DNA of 64,000 bases from Rhodobacteraceae bacterium DSL-40 (lineage in GTDB: Bacteria; Pseudomonadota; Alphaproteobacteria; Rhodobacterales; Rhodobacteraceae), in the NCBI GenBank assembly GCA_003258405.1, contig QKPN01000003.1:1-64000 (forward strand). The letters run 5' to 3'. Both the position numbers and the translations under genes were made by a program. The notes under the pieces are model-generated. The model was given only the letters and a program-made list of their open reading frames with translations. It did no database searches and was not told the DNA's origin. Position 1 is the first letter of the stretch; the number at the start of each line of letters is the position of its first letter. Of the stretch, positions 1 through 8,368 are shown in pieces.

Positions 1-41
1 TGACTGAGTTTTGAATCAGGCTCTGAGTAGGATGGAGCATC

Positions 42-365
42 ATGAGCAGGACCACGAACAAGTTTTCCCCTGAAGTGCGAGAGCGGGCCGTGCGGCTGGT
101 TCTTGACACCGAGGCCCGGCATCCGTCGCGCTGGCAGGCGGTGATGTCGATTGCAGCGAAGATCGGCTGCACCGCACAGACCCTGAACGAGTGGGTCAAG
201 AAGGCGGAGGTTGACAGCGGCCGCCGCGCAGGCATCCCAACCGAGACAGCGGAGAAGATGAAGGCGCTCGAGCGAGAGAACCGTGAGCTGCGCCAGGCGA
301 ACGAGATCCTCAGGAAGGCGTCAGCGTATTTTGCGATGGCGGAGCTCGACCGCCGGTCAAAGTGA
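42..365 (+). CDS. IS3-family transposase OrfA (HTH protein)
   Basis: The 107-residue protein carries the OrfA signatures of IS3 elements: an N-terminal helix-turn-helix of the HTH_Tnp_1 type (about residues 8-55, with [13 protein letters not shown] at the start and [10 protein letters not shown] as recognition region) followed by a leucine-zipper-like coiled coil (about 70-97, [20 protein letters not shown]). OrfA binds the element ends and is normally fused to OrfB by a -1 ribosomal frameshift. It starts at an ATG behind a purine-rich GGAG and overlaps OrfB by 4 nt. Since OrfB is broken, it cannot drive transposition alone but could still bind related element ends. Confidence 0.9.
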   Translation: MSRTTNKFSPEVRERAVRLVLDTEARHPSRWQAVMSIAAKIGCTAQTLNEWVKKAEVDSGRRAGIPTETAEKMKALERENRELRQANEILRKASAYFAMAELDRRSK

Positions 366-778
366 TGGTGGATTTCATCGAGGCGCATCGTGATGCGCAC
401 GTGGTCGAGCCGATCTGCGCGATTTTGCCGATCGCCCCTTCCACCTACTACGATCACTTGGCGAAACGGGCCGATCCGGCGCGTCGTTCGGATCGTGCAC
501 GTCGGGACGATGCTCTGCGGCCCGAGATCCGGCGCGTCTACGGCGTCCGCAAGATCTGGCACCAATTGCGCCGCGAGGGGTTCGACGTCGCCCGCTGCAC
601 AGTGGCACGGCTGATGAAGGACATGGATATTCAAGGCATCATCCGCGGCAAGCCGCACCGCACGACGTCGAACCCCTCGCGCGCAATCGGTGACTGGATC
701 CAGTTCTACAACCACAGACGCCCGCATCAGGCACTTGCCATGCGGACACCAGCGGAGGCATTCAGATTAGCAGCTTAA
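362..778 (+). pseudogene. IS3-family transposase OrfB, internally deleted
   Basis: The first ~105 residues match the start of an IS3 OrfB, including the HTH_21 region ([20 protein letters not shown] ... [12 protein letters not shown]). About nt 672-690 the reading frame jumps to an integrase C-terminal tail ([17 protein letters not shown]). The RNase H-fold core with its D, D and E residues is absent, so the product cannot be catalytic. A full OrfB is about 270-290 residues and this one has 138. The tail style (NHRRPHQAL) differs from the ending usually paired with this N-terminus, so the junction may join two different IS3 elements rather than being a simple deletion; that point is inference. 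Confidence 0.85.
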
Positions 779-817
779 ACTGCACAGATTCCGCTGTGTC
801 GACACAGGTTCCTCTTC

Positions 818-1654
818 ATGACAGCTTCTCCGTTTAGTGACATACCAGAAGATGCCTTGAGACGCGGACGCTACCAAGAACATTCACATGCTTACCTAAC
901 GTTGTTCGCAAAAAAGTACCAGTTCGAGATGTCTACATCCGACCCATCAACCGTGCTGTTTAGATTTCAACAAGCGAAACATGCCCTTTTTTTGGGTGAA
1001 ATAGATGATCGTTCAATCAATTACTTGTCGGACTTGCTCCGATCCGATCACCGAGTAATAACAACGGATCAAGGTCAGGCCGCACATCTTGCATCAAGGG
1101 TTAAGAGGAAGACCTCTGTGCATTTTGATCGAAATCAATCAGATTATATCTATCTTACAGATCACCTTCGCAGACCTATCGGCTCATCCTATGCGAGACG
1201 CCGCAATCTAATATCAAATGTTCGCCGAAATCTTGATGTCTGCGTTCGTGAGATGAAGCTTAACGAGACACCGACGGCAAAGTCCTTAGTGCAGGCGTGG
1301 TATGCTATCCGTAGATTTACGGCCAACAAAGACGAACGAGATGCTTGCATTGATGCAATTAACAGAGCATCTGAACTTAATTTAGAGGTTTTCGTCATGG
1401 AGGTTAATGGCGATCTAGAAGGCATTTCTATTATTGACCCCACACCAAGAGAATCCATAATAGTACTATTTCAGAAATGCCTTAGAGGTTTCAGCCGATC
1501 TGATGAATATTTCTATACCCAGTTGGCTGAGAAATATTCTGATACTCCCTATATCAACGCTGGGCAAGACCTTGGCATGACTGGTCTAAAGTTTTTCAAG
1601 TCTTCTATGAAGCCATACGAAATACGGCACAAATGGTATGTTCAAACGAGCTAG
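818..1654 (+). CDS. DUF2156 (phosphatidylglycerol lysyltransferase-like) protein
   Basis: The 278-residue soluble protein resembles the DUF2156/LPG-synthase C-terminal family, which has a GNAT-like fold and transfers aminoacyl or acyl groups. Family landmarks are DYIYLTDHL followed by a basic YARRRNLISNVRRN segment (about residues 108-135), a central acyltransferase-like strand pair (LNLEVFVMEVNGDLEGISI), and the typical end with INAGQDLGMTGLKFFKSS and a tyrosine near the C-terminus. No membrane segments precede it, unlike MprF. Substrate is unknown. The gene is far A+T-richer than its surroundings (the line starting at 1441 is 24/60 G+C) and lies next to an IS remnant, so recent transfer is likely. 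No good ribosome binding site precedes the ATG, so the start is uncertain. Its 3' end overlaps the opposing gene by 4 nt. Confidence 0.7.
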   Translation: MTASPFSDIPEDALRRGRYQEHSHAYLTLFAKKYQFEMSTSDPSTVLFRFQQAKHALFLGEIDDRSINYLSDLLRSDHRVITTDQGQAAHLASRVKRKTSVHFDRNQSDYIYLTDHLRRPIGSSYARRRNLISNVRRNLDVCVREMKLNETPTAKSLVQAWYAIRRFTANKDERDACIDAINRASELNLEVFVMEVNGDLEGISIIDPTPRESIIVLFQKCLRGFSRSDEYFYTQLAEKYSDTPYINAGQDLGMTGLKFFKSSMKPYEIRHKWYVQTS

Positions 1655-2184
1655 CTGAGAAAGGTAAGCGCAAATCCGACTGCAAGCCCGCAAATGCCTA
1701 GAGCATAAAATAGTGCAGATGAAATAAATAGTGCTCGCATTTGCCCAGAAAATATATGTCTACCCCCGTAGAATAAATTATCTATAGTTGCCTTTCCATC
1801 AGCAAAATCTCTTACATTTCTGTCAATGTGCTCCACAACATCAACGCATATGTCGTTTTTTCTAAGGATAACAATAAACGCAAGAAATGACGAAATAATT
1901 AAGCATGCACTAGACGCGAAAATTGTCATACTGGATATTTTCGAGAATTCAGCTACCGCTGCGACTGCAATAGATGCAATGGCTATTGAAGGGCCGGAAG
2001 TGGCCGGTGTAGACAATACTAAATTGTTCACCACATGGGATTGCTCAAAGAAAAAGTCGTAAGTTTTATTTCTCTTTTTTATCCAATAGTCTAGCTCTGG
2101 ACGGCTTAGCTCGCTGGCTGAGACGCTTCGTTGAGCTGCTTCTGGGTGAAGCTTGCTTCTGTCATCTCGAACAGAGTTCGTCAC
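1651..2184 (-). CDS. Hypothetical A+T-rich membrane protein
   Basis: I do not recognise a family. The 177-residue protein has a polar N-terminus (about 45 residues), two closely spaced hydrophobic segments (about residues 55-78 and 82-106), a charged stretch containing DVVEHIDRNVRDFADGK (about 110-140), and a final hydrophobic segment (about 150-176) ending at the C-terminus. A small cytoplasmic or looped domain between membrane helices recalls effector-type membrane proteins such as SLATT, but I see no diagnostic motif and do not assign it. Composition matches the opposing DUF2156 gene, with which it overlaps tail to tail by 4 nt, so both probably arrived together. Confidence 0.55.
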   Translation of the reverse strand: MTNSVRDDRSKLHPEAAQRSVSASELSRPELDYWIKKRNKTYDFFFEQSHVVNNLVLSTPATSGPSIAIASIAVAAVAEFSKISSMTIFASSACLIISSFLAFIVILRKNDICVDVVEHIDRNVRDFADGKATIDNLFYGGRHIFSGQMRALFISSALFYALGICGLAVGFALTFLS

Positions 2185-2263
2185 GGTTCGCTCACTGGTT
2201 GCCTAGTCGTTGTACGCTTGCATACTCGAAGTATTGATTCAATTGGCTGTTTCTGGTTTCGCT

Positions 2264-3379
2264 TTAAGGCGCGGCCGCTGCGCCTCCCGGCCAGGTCGAG
2301 GAGCGCATTTCCTCGAGCCGCGAAACCGTGCGGTGAAACTCGAAAGCACCCGCGCCTTCCGTATAGAGTGCCTCGGGCGGCGCCGCCGCCGAGCAGACCA
2401 GCAGGACCTTGGCCTCGTAGAGCGCATCGATCAGCGTGACGAAGCGTTTCGCTTCATTGTTGTTCGCTCGCGACAGCGCCGGGATGCCCTCCAGGATCAG
2501 TACCTTTATCCGCTGCGCGATGGCGAGATAGTCCGCCGCGCCGAGCGGCCGGGCGCAAAGATCGGCAAAGCTCGCCCACGCCACTCCATGCGCATGCCGC
2601 GGCAGACGCACCGTACGGCCCTGCACCGCAATCTCCAGCGGCGCGCCGGCCTCACCGGCGTGGCTGGCCCAGGCCGCATCGAGTGCCGCGCGCGCCGCGG
2701 CATCGTCCGGGCTGAAATAGACCGTCTCACCCATCTCCCGGTCCATACGGTGATCCGTTGCGCTCTCGAGCTGATGGATCTCGAGCTTTTCTTTCAGCAT
2801 GGCGATGAAGGGCAGGAAGAGATGCCGGTTGAGCCCATCCTTGTAGAGGTCATCCGGATGCCGGTTCGAGGTCGTCACCACGACGACGCCGCGCTCGAAC
2901 AGCCGCTCGAAGAGACGCCCCACCAGCATCGCATCGGTGATGTCGGTGATCTGCATCTCGTCGAAGCAGAGCAGCGTGGCGGCATCGGCGATCGCATCGG
3001 CAACCGGCCGCACCGGATCGGAGGCGCCCTTCTGCCGCGCGGCGTGGATGCCCGCGTGAACCTCCTGCATGAAGGCATGGAAATGTACCCGCCGCTTGGG
3101 GCTGACCGGCGCCACATCGAAGAAGAGATCCATGAGCATCGATTTGCCCCGGCCCACATCACCGTAGAGATAGAGCCCGGGCACCACGGTTTCGGGCGTG
3201 CGCTCGCGCCCCCAGCCGAAGAAGCCGCGCTTCACCTTCTTCGGCGTCGCAGGATTGTAGTCCTTCAGGCGCATGAAGAGGAGCTGCAGCTTCTCGACCG
3301 CAAGCCGCTGCGCCTGATCCGGCGAAAGACCTCCTGCCGCAACCCGCTCGCGGTAAAGGCTCATCGGACCTTGGCTCAT
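2264..3379 (-). CDS. zapE: Cell division protein ZapE (AFG1-like ATPase)
   Basis: ZapE/AFG1 ATPases are P-loop proteins linked to Z-ring function and, in mitochondria, to respiratory-complex quality control. The 371-residue protein shows the family order: N-terminal MSLYRERVAAG region, Walker A GDVGRGKS (about residues 93-100), the FHAFM motif, Walker B LLCFDEMQITD, and sensor region TSNRHPDDLYKDGL. Start at 3379 is chosen because GGGAG lies 6 nt upstream; a second ATG at 3364 is possible. The gene sits 30 nt downstream of the AlaX-like gene on the same strand. Its 3' end abuts the A+T-rich island, and the last residues (WPGGAAAAP) could have been altered by that insertion. Confidence 0.92.
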   Translation of the reverse strand: MSQGPMSLYRERVAAGGLSPDQAQRLAVEKLQLLFMRLKDYNPATPKKVKRGFFGWGRERTPETVVPGLYLYGDVGRGKSMLMDLFFDVAPVSPKRRVHFHAFMQEVHAGIHAARQKGASDPVRPVADAIADAATLLCFDEMQITDITDAMLVGRLFERLFERGVVVVTTSNRHPDDLYKDGLNRHLFLPFIAMLKEKLEIHQLESATDHRMDREMGETVYFSPDDAAARAALDAAWASHAGEAGAPLEIAVQGRTVRLPRHAHGVAWASFADLCARPLGAADYLAIAQRIKVLILEGIPALSRANNNEAKRFVTLIDALYEAKVLLVCSAAAPPEALYTEGAGAFEFHRTVSRLEEMRSSTWPGGAAAAP

Positions 3380-3409
3380 TTCCGTCTCCCGGTTCCGGCC
3401 GCGCGCGCC

Positions 3410-4135
3410 TCAGGCCGCAAAATGCAGATTGACGCGCCGGTTGGAACGCCCCTTCTTCTCGATCTTGCCCAGCCGCAGCGATCCGATCTCGCCGGTGCGC
3501 CCGACATGCGTGCCGCCGCAGGGCTGGAGATCGACGGTCGCCTCCCCGCTGCCGATACGGATCAGCCGCACCCGCCCCTGACCCGTCGGCGGCTTTACCA
3601 CCATCGTCTTCACGAGCTCGGGCTGCGCCGCCATGTCCGCATCGGAGATCCACTCCGCCGTGACCGGCAGATCCCGCGCGACCAGGGCGTTGAGCGCGGC
3701 CTCCACCGCGGCCACATCTCCGGGCGGCTCGGTCATGTCGAAATCGAGGCGGCCCTTTTCGGCGGTGATCGCCCCACCCGTCACCCCGTAGGGCAGCACG
3801 ACCGACAGCAGGTGGAGCGCCGTGTGCATCCGCATCATCCGATAGCGGCGGCCCCAGTCGAGCCGCAGCGTCACGGCCTCGCCGATGGCCGGAAGCGGCG
3901 CATTGTCCGCCACGAGATGCAGGATGCGCAGCCGGTCCCGCCCGGGGTGGATCGCCCCTGTCACGTGCAGTTCCTCCCCCGAAGCCGTCACAAGCACGCC
4001 CGTGTCGCCCTCCTGCCCGCCCGAGGTTGCGTAGAAGATCGTCCGATCAAGCTCCACGCCCCCTTCGGCAACGGCCGTAACCACCGCCGCGCATTCAGTC
4101 GCGTATGGATCGTCACGGAACAGGAATTCGGTCAT
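3410..4135 (-). CDS. Alanyl-tRNA editing protein (AlaX type)
   Basis: The 241-residue protein is a free-standing homologue of the alanyl-tRNA synthetase editing domain, which hydrolyses mischarged Ser- or Gly-tRNA(Ala). It has the N-terminal barrel-like region with TIFYATSGGQEGDTG (the family GGQ-type segment), the metal-binding HxxxH (HTALHLL, about residue 103) and the second metal motif PCGGTHVG (about residue 206). There is no synthetase core. It is divergent from the MFS gene and probably cotranscribed with zapE downstream. Which mischarged tRNA it edits cannot be read from the sequence. Confidence 0.88.
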   Translation of the reverse strand: MTEFLFRDDPYATECAAVVTAVAEGGVELDRTIFYATSGGQEGDTGVLVTASGEELHVTGAIHPGRDRLRILHLVADNAPLPAIGEAVTLRLDWGRRYRMMRMHTALHLLSVVLPYGVTGGAITAEKGRLDFDMTEPPGDVAAVEAALNALVARDLPVTAEWISDADMAAQPELVKTMVVKPPTGQGRVRLIRIGSGEATVDLQPCGGTHVGRTGEIGSLRLGKIEKKGRSNRRVNLHFAA

Positions 4136-4260
4136 GTCGGCCCCGGAAATTCAGCACCTCCCTCCCTGCCAGCCCCCGCTCCCGGAGACAAGCCCCGAGA
4201 CCTGCGCGATGCCGGCCGCCCCCCTTGGCGCGGCGCGCCCGGAAAGCCTTTTCGACGCGA

Positions 4261-4287
4261 TTGACTCGTCCGCGACCGCGCGATAAT
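4261..4287 (+). promoter_or_regulatory. Candidate sigma-70 promoter for the MFS gene
   Basis: TTGACT (4261-4266) is followed after 15 nt by GATAAT (4282-4287), or after 17 nt by TAATCG. It lies 29 nt before the ATG at 4316 in the divergent space between the AlaX-like gene and the transporter. Purely a sequence match. Confidence 0.45.
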
Positions 4288-4315
4288 CGGCCCGATCCGT
4301 CAGTGGGGGTACACC

Positions 4316-5557
4316 ATGAAAAGCGCTGTCAAACCGATCTTGTCACCGCTTCTGGTGGCCGCCTGCACGATACTCCTCATGAGCTTCGCCATTCGCGCGA
4401 GCTTCGGCCTCTTCCAGATCCCGATCTCCGAAAGCTTTGGCTGGCCTCGGGCCGATTTCTCGCTCGCCATCGCGATCCAGAACCTCGCCTGGGGTATCGG
4501 GCAGCCGATCTTCGGTGCGATCGCCGAACGCTTCGGCGACCGTCGCGCCATCGCGATCGGTGCCGTTGTCTATGCACTCGGCCTCGTGCTTTCGGCCAGC
4601 GCCGTCACGCCCGAGGGCCACCAGCTTCTCAACATCCTGATCGGCTTTGGCATCGCCGGCACCGGCTTCGGCGTGATCCTCGCCATTGTCGGACGGACAA
4701 GCTCACCCGAACGTCGCTCGCTCATGCTTGGCATCACGACCGCTGCGGGCTCAGGCGGCCAGGTCGTGGGTCCGCTCGCCGCCGAGGCGCTCCTCAGCGT
4801 CATGCCCTGGTCCTCGGTCTTCCTGATCTTTGCTGCGGCGATCCTTGCGACCCTGCTCCTGCTTCCGATCCTGCGCACGCCCCAGGTCATTCCCCATGTT
4901 CCGGGAGAGCGAAGCATGAGTTCGGTGGTCGGCGCCGCGGTGCGGGACCCGAGCTTCATCCTCATCTTTCTCGGCTTCTTCTCCTGCGGCTATCAGCTCG
5001 GCTTCATCACCGCGCATTTCCCCGCCTTCATCACCGAGGTCTGCGGCCCGATCGACCCCAGCGGGGTGCTCGCGGGGCTCGGCATAACCACCACCTCCGC
5101 GCTCGGTGCGCTTGCCATTGCGCTGATCGGCATCGCCAATATCGGCGGCACGATCGCAGCGGGGATGCTCGGCCAGCATTTCCGCAAGAAATATCTGCTG
5201 GCCCAGATCTACCTCGCCCGCACCATCGTCGCCGGGGCCTTCATCCTCACCCCGATGACGCCCGCCACCGTCGTGCTCTTCTCGCTCGCCATGGGGGCAC
5301 TCTGGCTTGCAACCGTGCCGCTTACGAGCGGCCTCATCGCCCAGATCTATGGTCTGCGCTACATGGGCACGCTCTATGGCCTCGTCTTCCTCAGCCACCA
5401 GATCGGCGGATTCATGGGAGTCTGGCTCGGCGGCGCGCTCTATGACATCACCGGAACCTACGATCTCGTCTGGTGGGTCGGCGTTGGTGTCGGCGCGTTC
5501 TCGGCGGTTGCTCATCTCCCCGTGCGGGAGACCCCGGCGGTGCCGGCAATGGCATAA
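4316..5557 (+). CDS. MFS transporter
   Basis: The 413-residue protein has about twelve hydrophobic segments in two halves and the MFS loop 2-3 signature in the form GAIAERFGDRRAIAIG (about residues 64-80). The first half carries a small-residue-rich helix (GIAGTGFGVILAIVGR) of the type seen in the monocarboxylate/oxalate:formate antiporter group. Substrate is not deducible; a small organic acid is a guess. GGGGGT precedes the ATG by 5 nt. It is a single gene, divergent from the AlaX-like gene and followed by the globin, which has its own upstream region. Confidence 0.85.
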   Translation: MKSAVKPILSPLLVAACTILLMSFAIRASFGLFQIPISESFGWPRADFSLAIAIQNLAWGIGQPIFGAIAERFGDRRAIAIGAVVYALGLVLSASAVTPEGHQLLNILIGFGIAGTGFGVILAIVGRTSSPERRSLMLGITTAAGSGGQVVGPLAAEALLSVMPWSSVFLIFAAAILATLLLLPILRTPQVIPHVPGERSMSSVVGAAVRDPSFILIFLGFFSCGYQLGFITAHFPAFITEVCGPIDPSGVLAGLGITTTSALGALAIALIGIANIGGTIAAGMLGQHFRKKYLLAQIYLARTIVAGAFILTPMTPATVVLFSLAMGALWLATVPLTSGLIAQIYGLRYMGTLYGLVFLSHQIGGFMGVWLGGALYDITGTYDLVWWVGVGVGAFSAVAHLPVRETPAVPAMA

Positions 5558-5608
5558 CCGCTGACGCAGCCATCAATGCTGCGCTGCAACCAAAGAGACT
5601 GTTTACAG

Positions 5609-5622
5609 TTGCGCCAGATCAA
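5609..5622 (+). promoter_or_regulatory. FNR/FnrL-like box upstream of the globin gene
   Basis: TTGCG-CCAG-ATCAA resembles the FNR consensus TTGAT-N4-ATCAA: the right half is perfect and the left half keeps TTG. Its end is 54 nt before the globin ATG. Oxygen-responsive control by an FNR-type protein is known for bacterial haemoglobins such as that of Vitreoscilla; here it is inferred from the motif only. Confidence 0.5.
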
Positions 5623-5676
5623 GGTCATATCCCCTGTATGCGTGGAATTTCAGTCGCGAAACGAGGGAGAGAGCGT

Positions 5677-6093
5677 ATGGCACTTACCGAGAAAGACATC
5701 CGCATCGTGCAGGAAAGCCTTCCCGCGATCAGAGCCCATCTCGAACCGGCGTCGATGAAATTCTACGAGAACCTCTTCAAGATCGCCCCCGAACTCCGCC
5801 CGCTTTTCCGCGAGGATCTGGCGGGCCAGGGAATGAAGTTCTTCTCGACGCTCAACACCGTCTTCGACATGCTGCACGAGCCGAAGACGGCCGACGCGGA
5901 GATGAGTGATCTCGCGGGCTCGCATGCGACCTTGGGGGTGAAGGCAAGCCACTTTGCGCCAATGCGCGAGGCGCTGCGCGTGACGCTCGAGGAAACGCTC
6001 GGAGCCGATTTCACACCCGAGATGAGCGAAGCCTGGCTCAAGGCCTATGATGAAGTCGCCGACGGCATGATCGCCCGAGCTCATCTCCGCTGA
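5677..6093 (+). CDS. Single-domain haemoglobin (globin)
   Basis: The 138-residue protein is a single-domain bacterial globin resembling Vitreoscilla haemoglobin and the N-terminus of flavohaemoglobins, but without a reductase domain. It shows KFYENLFKIAPELRPLF (helices B-C with the conserved Phe), and LxxxHxxxGV...HFAPMREAL where His83 is the likely proximal haem ligand. Such proteins bind oxygen or NO in the cytoplasm. The ATG at 5677 follows GAGGGAGAG closely and starts the globin homology; an open frame reaches upstream to 5473 but overlaps the MFS gene and is not globin-like. An FNR-like box lies upstream. Confidence 0.88.
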   Translation: MALTEKDIRIVQESLPAIRAHLEPASMKFYENLFKIAPELRPLFREDLAGQGMKFFSTLNTVFDMLHEPKTADAEMSDLAGSHATLGVKASHFAPMREALRVTLEETLGADFTPEMSEAWLKAYDEVADGMIARAHLR

Positions 6094-6113
6094 GCCTCAC
6101 GCGCCTGCAACGG

Positions 6114-6141
6114 CCTTCCCCGGACTTCGGCCCGGAGAAGG
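6114..6141 (+). terminator. Possible terminator after the globin gene
   Basis: CCTTCCCCGG (6114-6123) can pair imperfectly with CCGGAGAAGG (6132-6141), followed by a modest T-rich run (TGGTTGTCTTTGG). It would separate the globin gene from the convergent DUF2189 gene. Confidence 0.4.
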
Positions 6142-6156
6142 TGGTTGTCTTTGGTC

Positions 6157-6957
6157 TCAGACGACGGCTTCTGCCGGCGGCTCCACCACCTTGCGATAGA
6201 GATGCCAGGTGCCATGGCCGAGCACCGGCAGCACGATGACAAGCCCGAGGAAGAACGGGATCATCGCCACCACCAGGGATGCCGCCACGATCCAGGCCCA
6301 GGCAAACATCGCCCGCGGATTGCTCCGCACCGAATCGACGCTGGTGATCATCGCCGTCACGAAATCCACCTGCCGGTCGATCAGCATGGGGATAGAGATC
6401 GCCGTGATCGAGAACAGGCAGAAGGCGATGATGAAGCCGATAATCGTGCCGAAGAACAGCAGCGCCAGCCCACTTCCCGTGCTGAACAGGATATCGATGT
6501 CGGAATAGACCGCAAACTGCATCCGGCCGAGCATGAGCGCCACAAGCATGTGCGCCACCCAGATCCAGATCATGAAGCCCGCGAGCACCACGAAGGCCAT
6601 TGACGGCATCTGCCCGTTCCGTTGCCCCCAGACCGAGGCGAGGATCTCGTTCCAGGCGAGGGGCTGTCCCAGTTCACGCCGGCGGCTCACCTCATAGAGG
6701 CCAACCGCCACGAACGGCCCGATGAGCGGAAAGGCGAAGGCCAGTGGAAAGATCCAGAGATGCTGCTGCCAGACCGACAGCTGGAGCAGGATGAAGATCC
6801 CGGCGAGGGCATAGACGCCGCCGAAGAAGAGACCGAATCGCGGCACGGCCCGAAAATCCGCCCACCCTTCGGAGAGGGCGGCATAGACGTCCTCGACACT
6901 GATGTGCCGCACTTTCGGACGTGGAGCCGCGACCGTTTCGCTGATTGTCGTTTGCAT
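6157..6957 (-). CDS. DUF2189 domain-containing membrane protein
   Basis: The 266-residue inner-membrane protein has about six hydrophobic segments and the DUF2189 opening in which the RHISVEDVYAALSEGWADF region precedes the first helix; YEVSRRRELGQPLAW is the conserved cytoplasmic loop. Function is unknown for the family. I chose the ATG at 6957 because AGGGGGAG stands 7 nt upstream; an in-frame ATG at 6993 would add 12 residues with a weaker signal. The gene is convergent with the globin gene and monocistronic as far as can be seen. Confidence 0.8.
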   Translation of the reverse strand: MQTTISETVAAPRPKVRHISVEDVYAALSEGWADFRAVPRFGLFFGGVYALAGIFILLQLSVWQQHLWIFPLAFAFPLIGPFVAVGLYEVSRRRELGQPLAWNEILASVWGQRNGQMPSMAFVVLAGFMIWIWVAHMLVALMLGRMQFAVYSDIDILFSTGSGLALLFFGTIIGFIIAFCLFSITAISIPMLIDRQVDFVTAMITSVDSVRSNPRAMFAWAWIVAASLVVAMIPFFLGLVIVLPVLGHGTWHLYRKVVEPPAEAVV

Positions 6958-7066
6958 CTGCAAACTCCCCCTGTTGCGGGTTTTCTCACCCATTTTCTAT
7001 CCCCAGAGTAGATCGACCCGGGGACGAAAAACAACAGGAAGACGAGGCCGCCGGACGGCCGAGGCA

Positions 7067-8194
7067 TCAATCCTCGGCCTGTGCCTCGGCGCGGCTCTTG
7101 CCTGCGACCTGCATCGCGAGGGCGGCCGCCATGAAGGCGTCGAGATCGCCGTCGAGCACACCCTTGGTGTCCGAGGTTTCCTCGTTGGTGCGCAGATCCT
7201 TCACCATCTGGTAGGGCTGCAGCACATAAGAGCGGATCTGGTTGCCCCAGCCCGCATCGCCCTTGGCTTCATGCGCCGCGGTGATCGCCTCGTTGCGCTT
7301 GCGGAGTTCCATTTCGTAGAGCCGCGACTTCAGCGCCGCCATGGCGTTGGCGCGGTTCTGGTGCTGCGACTTCTCGGAAGACGTCACCACGATGCCGGTC
7401 GGGATATGCGTGATGCGCACCGCCGAATCGGTGGTGTTGACATGCTGTCCGCCTGCGCCCGAGGAGCGATAGGTGTCGACGCGGATATCGGCCGGATTGA
7501 CCTCGATCTCGATGTTGTCGTCCACCACCGGATAGACCCAGACCGACGAGAAGGAGGTATGCCGCTTCGCCGCCGCATCGAAGGGGGAGATGCGCACCAG
7601 CCGATGCACGCCCGATTCCGTCTTCAGCCAGCCATAAGCGTTCGGCCCCTTGATCTGATAGGTCACCGACTTGATGCCAGCCTCATCGCCGGCGCTCTCC
7701 GACATGAGCTCGACCTTGTAGCCATGCTTCTCCGCCCAGCGGACATACATGCGCGCGAGCATCGCCGCCCAGTCACAGCTCTCTGTTCCGCCCGCGCCCG
7801 CATTGACCTCGAGGAAGGTGTCGTTGCCATCGGCCTCGTTGTCGAGCAGCGCTTCGATTTCCTTCTGGGCTGCGCGATCGCGCAACGCCCGGATCGCCTC
7901 CTCAGCCTCGGCCACGACCTCGCTGTCGCCCTCCGCCTCGCCAAGCTCGATGAGCTCCGACTGGTCCGCGAGTTCCTGGGCCAGCGCCTTGTAGCCCTCG
8001 ATCGCATCCGAGAGCATCTGCCGGTCGCGCATCAGCGCCTGCGCCCGAGCCGGGTCGTTCCAGAGGTCGGGATCTTCCGACATGGCATTGAATTCCTCGA
8101 GCCGGTGCTCCGCCGTCTCCCAGTTCAGCCGCTGACGCAGAAGGTCCAGGGACTTCTCGATTTCACCGACCTGCTGTGCGGTCTCTGCGCGCAT
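7067..8194 (-). CDS. prfB: Peptide chain release factor 2
   Basis: RF2 recognises UGA and UAA stop codons and triggers peptide release on the ribosome. The 375-residue protein has the class I release factor layout: N-terminal coiled coil, the [11 protein letters not shown] region, the peptidyl-tRNA hydrolysis motif GAGGQHVN (GGQ) and the C-terminal [10 protein letters not shown] segment. The N-terminal part reads in one frame, so the UGA-dependent programmed +1 frameshift of E. coli prfB is absent. The start at 8194 ([14 protein letters not shown]) fits the family length; 37 further upstream codons are unlike RF2. It lies downstream of mrcA on the same strand, separated by a hairpin. Confidence 0.95.
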   Translation of the reverse strand: MRAETAQQVGEIEKSLDLLRQRLNWETAEHRLEEFNAMSEDPDLWNDPARAQALMRDRQMLSDAIEGYKALAQELADQSELIELGEAEGDSEVVAEAEEAIRALRDRAAQKEIEALLDNEADGNDTFLEVNAGAGGTESCDWAAMLARMYVRWAEKHGYKVELMSESAGDEAGIKSVTYQIKGPNAYGWLKTESGVHRLVRISPFDAAAKRHTSFSSVWVYPVVDDNIEIEVNPADIRVDTYRSSGAGGQHVNTTDSAVRITHIPTGIVVTSSEKSQHQNRANAMAALKSRLYEMELRKRNEAITAAHEAKGDAGWGNQIRSYVLQPYQMVKDLRTNEETSDTKGVLDGDLDAFMAAALAMQVAGKSRAEAQAED

Positions 8195-8324
8195 GGATTG
8201 CCCCGTGTCTGATTGTCTCCGATCCGCGACGACCATCCAGCAGGTCGCGCGGCGTGGCGCACGTTCTAGCGGGCCGCCCTCAAGGGGTAAAGAGGCTCGC
8301 CGCACCAGCCAGCCCCAGGATCCG

Positions 8325-8356
8325 GGCCCCAGCCCTGTGGAGCAGGGCCGGGGGCC
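8325..8356 (-). terminator. Hairpin after mrcA
   Basis: GGCCCC (8325-8330) pairs with GGGGCC (8351-8356), and inside it CCCTG (8333-8337) pairs with CAGGG (8343-8347). It follows the mrcA stop codon on the minus strand. No T-run follows, so it may be a weak or factor-assisted terminator, or a 3'-end stabiliser, before prfB. Confidence 0.5.
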
Positions 8357-8368
8357 TTGCGTTGCGGA

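Larger units (their letters stand above)
1..778 (+). mobile_element. IS3-family element remnant, inactive
   Basis: This stretch holds an intact orfA and a collapsed orfB in the -1 frame relative to it, the usual IS3 arrangement. The DDE catalytic core of orfB is missing. I could not find a right terminal inverted repeat matching the left flank (1-41) near 779-817, so at least one end has been lost. The remnant borders A+T-rich genes at 818-2184, which suggests it helped bring in or was trapped with that foreign segment. Confidence 0.8.

Noticed and set aside
2210-4264. 684-codon open frame opposite zapE and the AlaX-like gene
   Set aside because: It is the antisense shadow of two clearly conserved genes in G+C-rich DNA; the translation is Arg/His-rich without domains.
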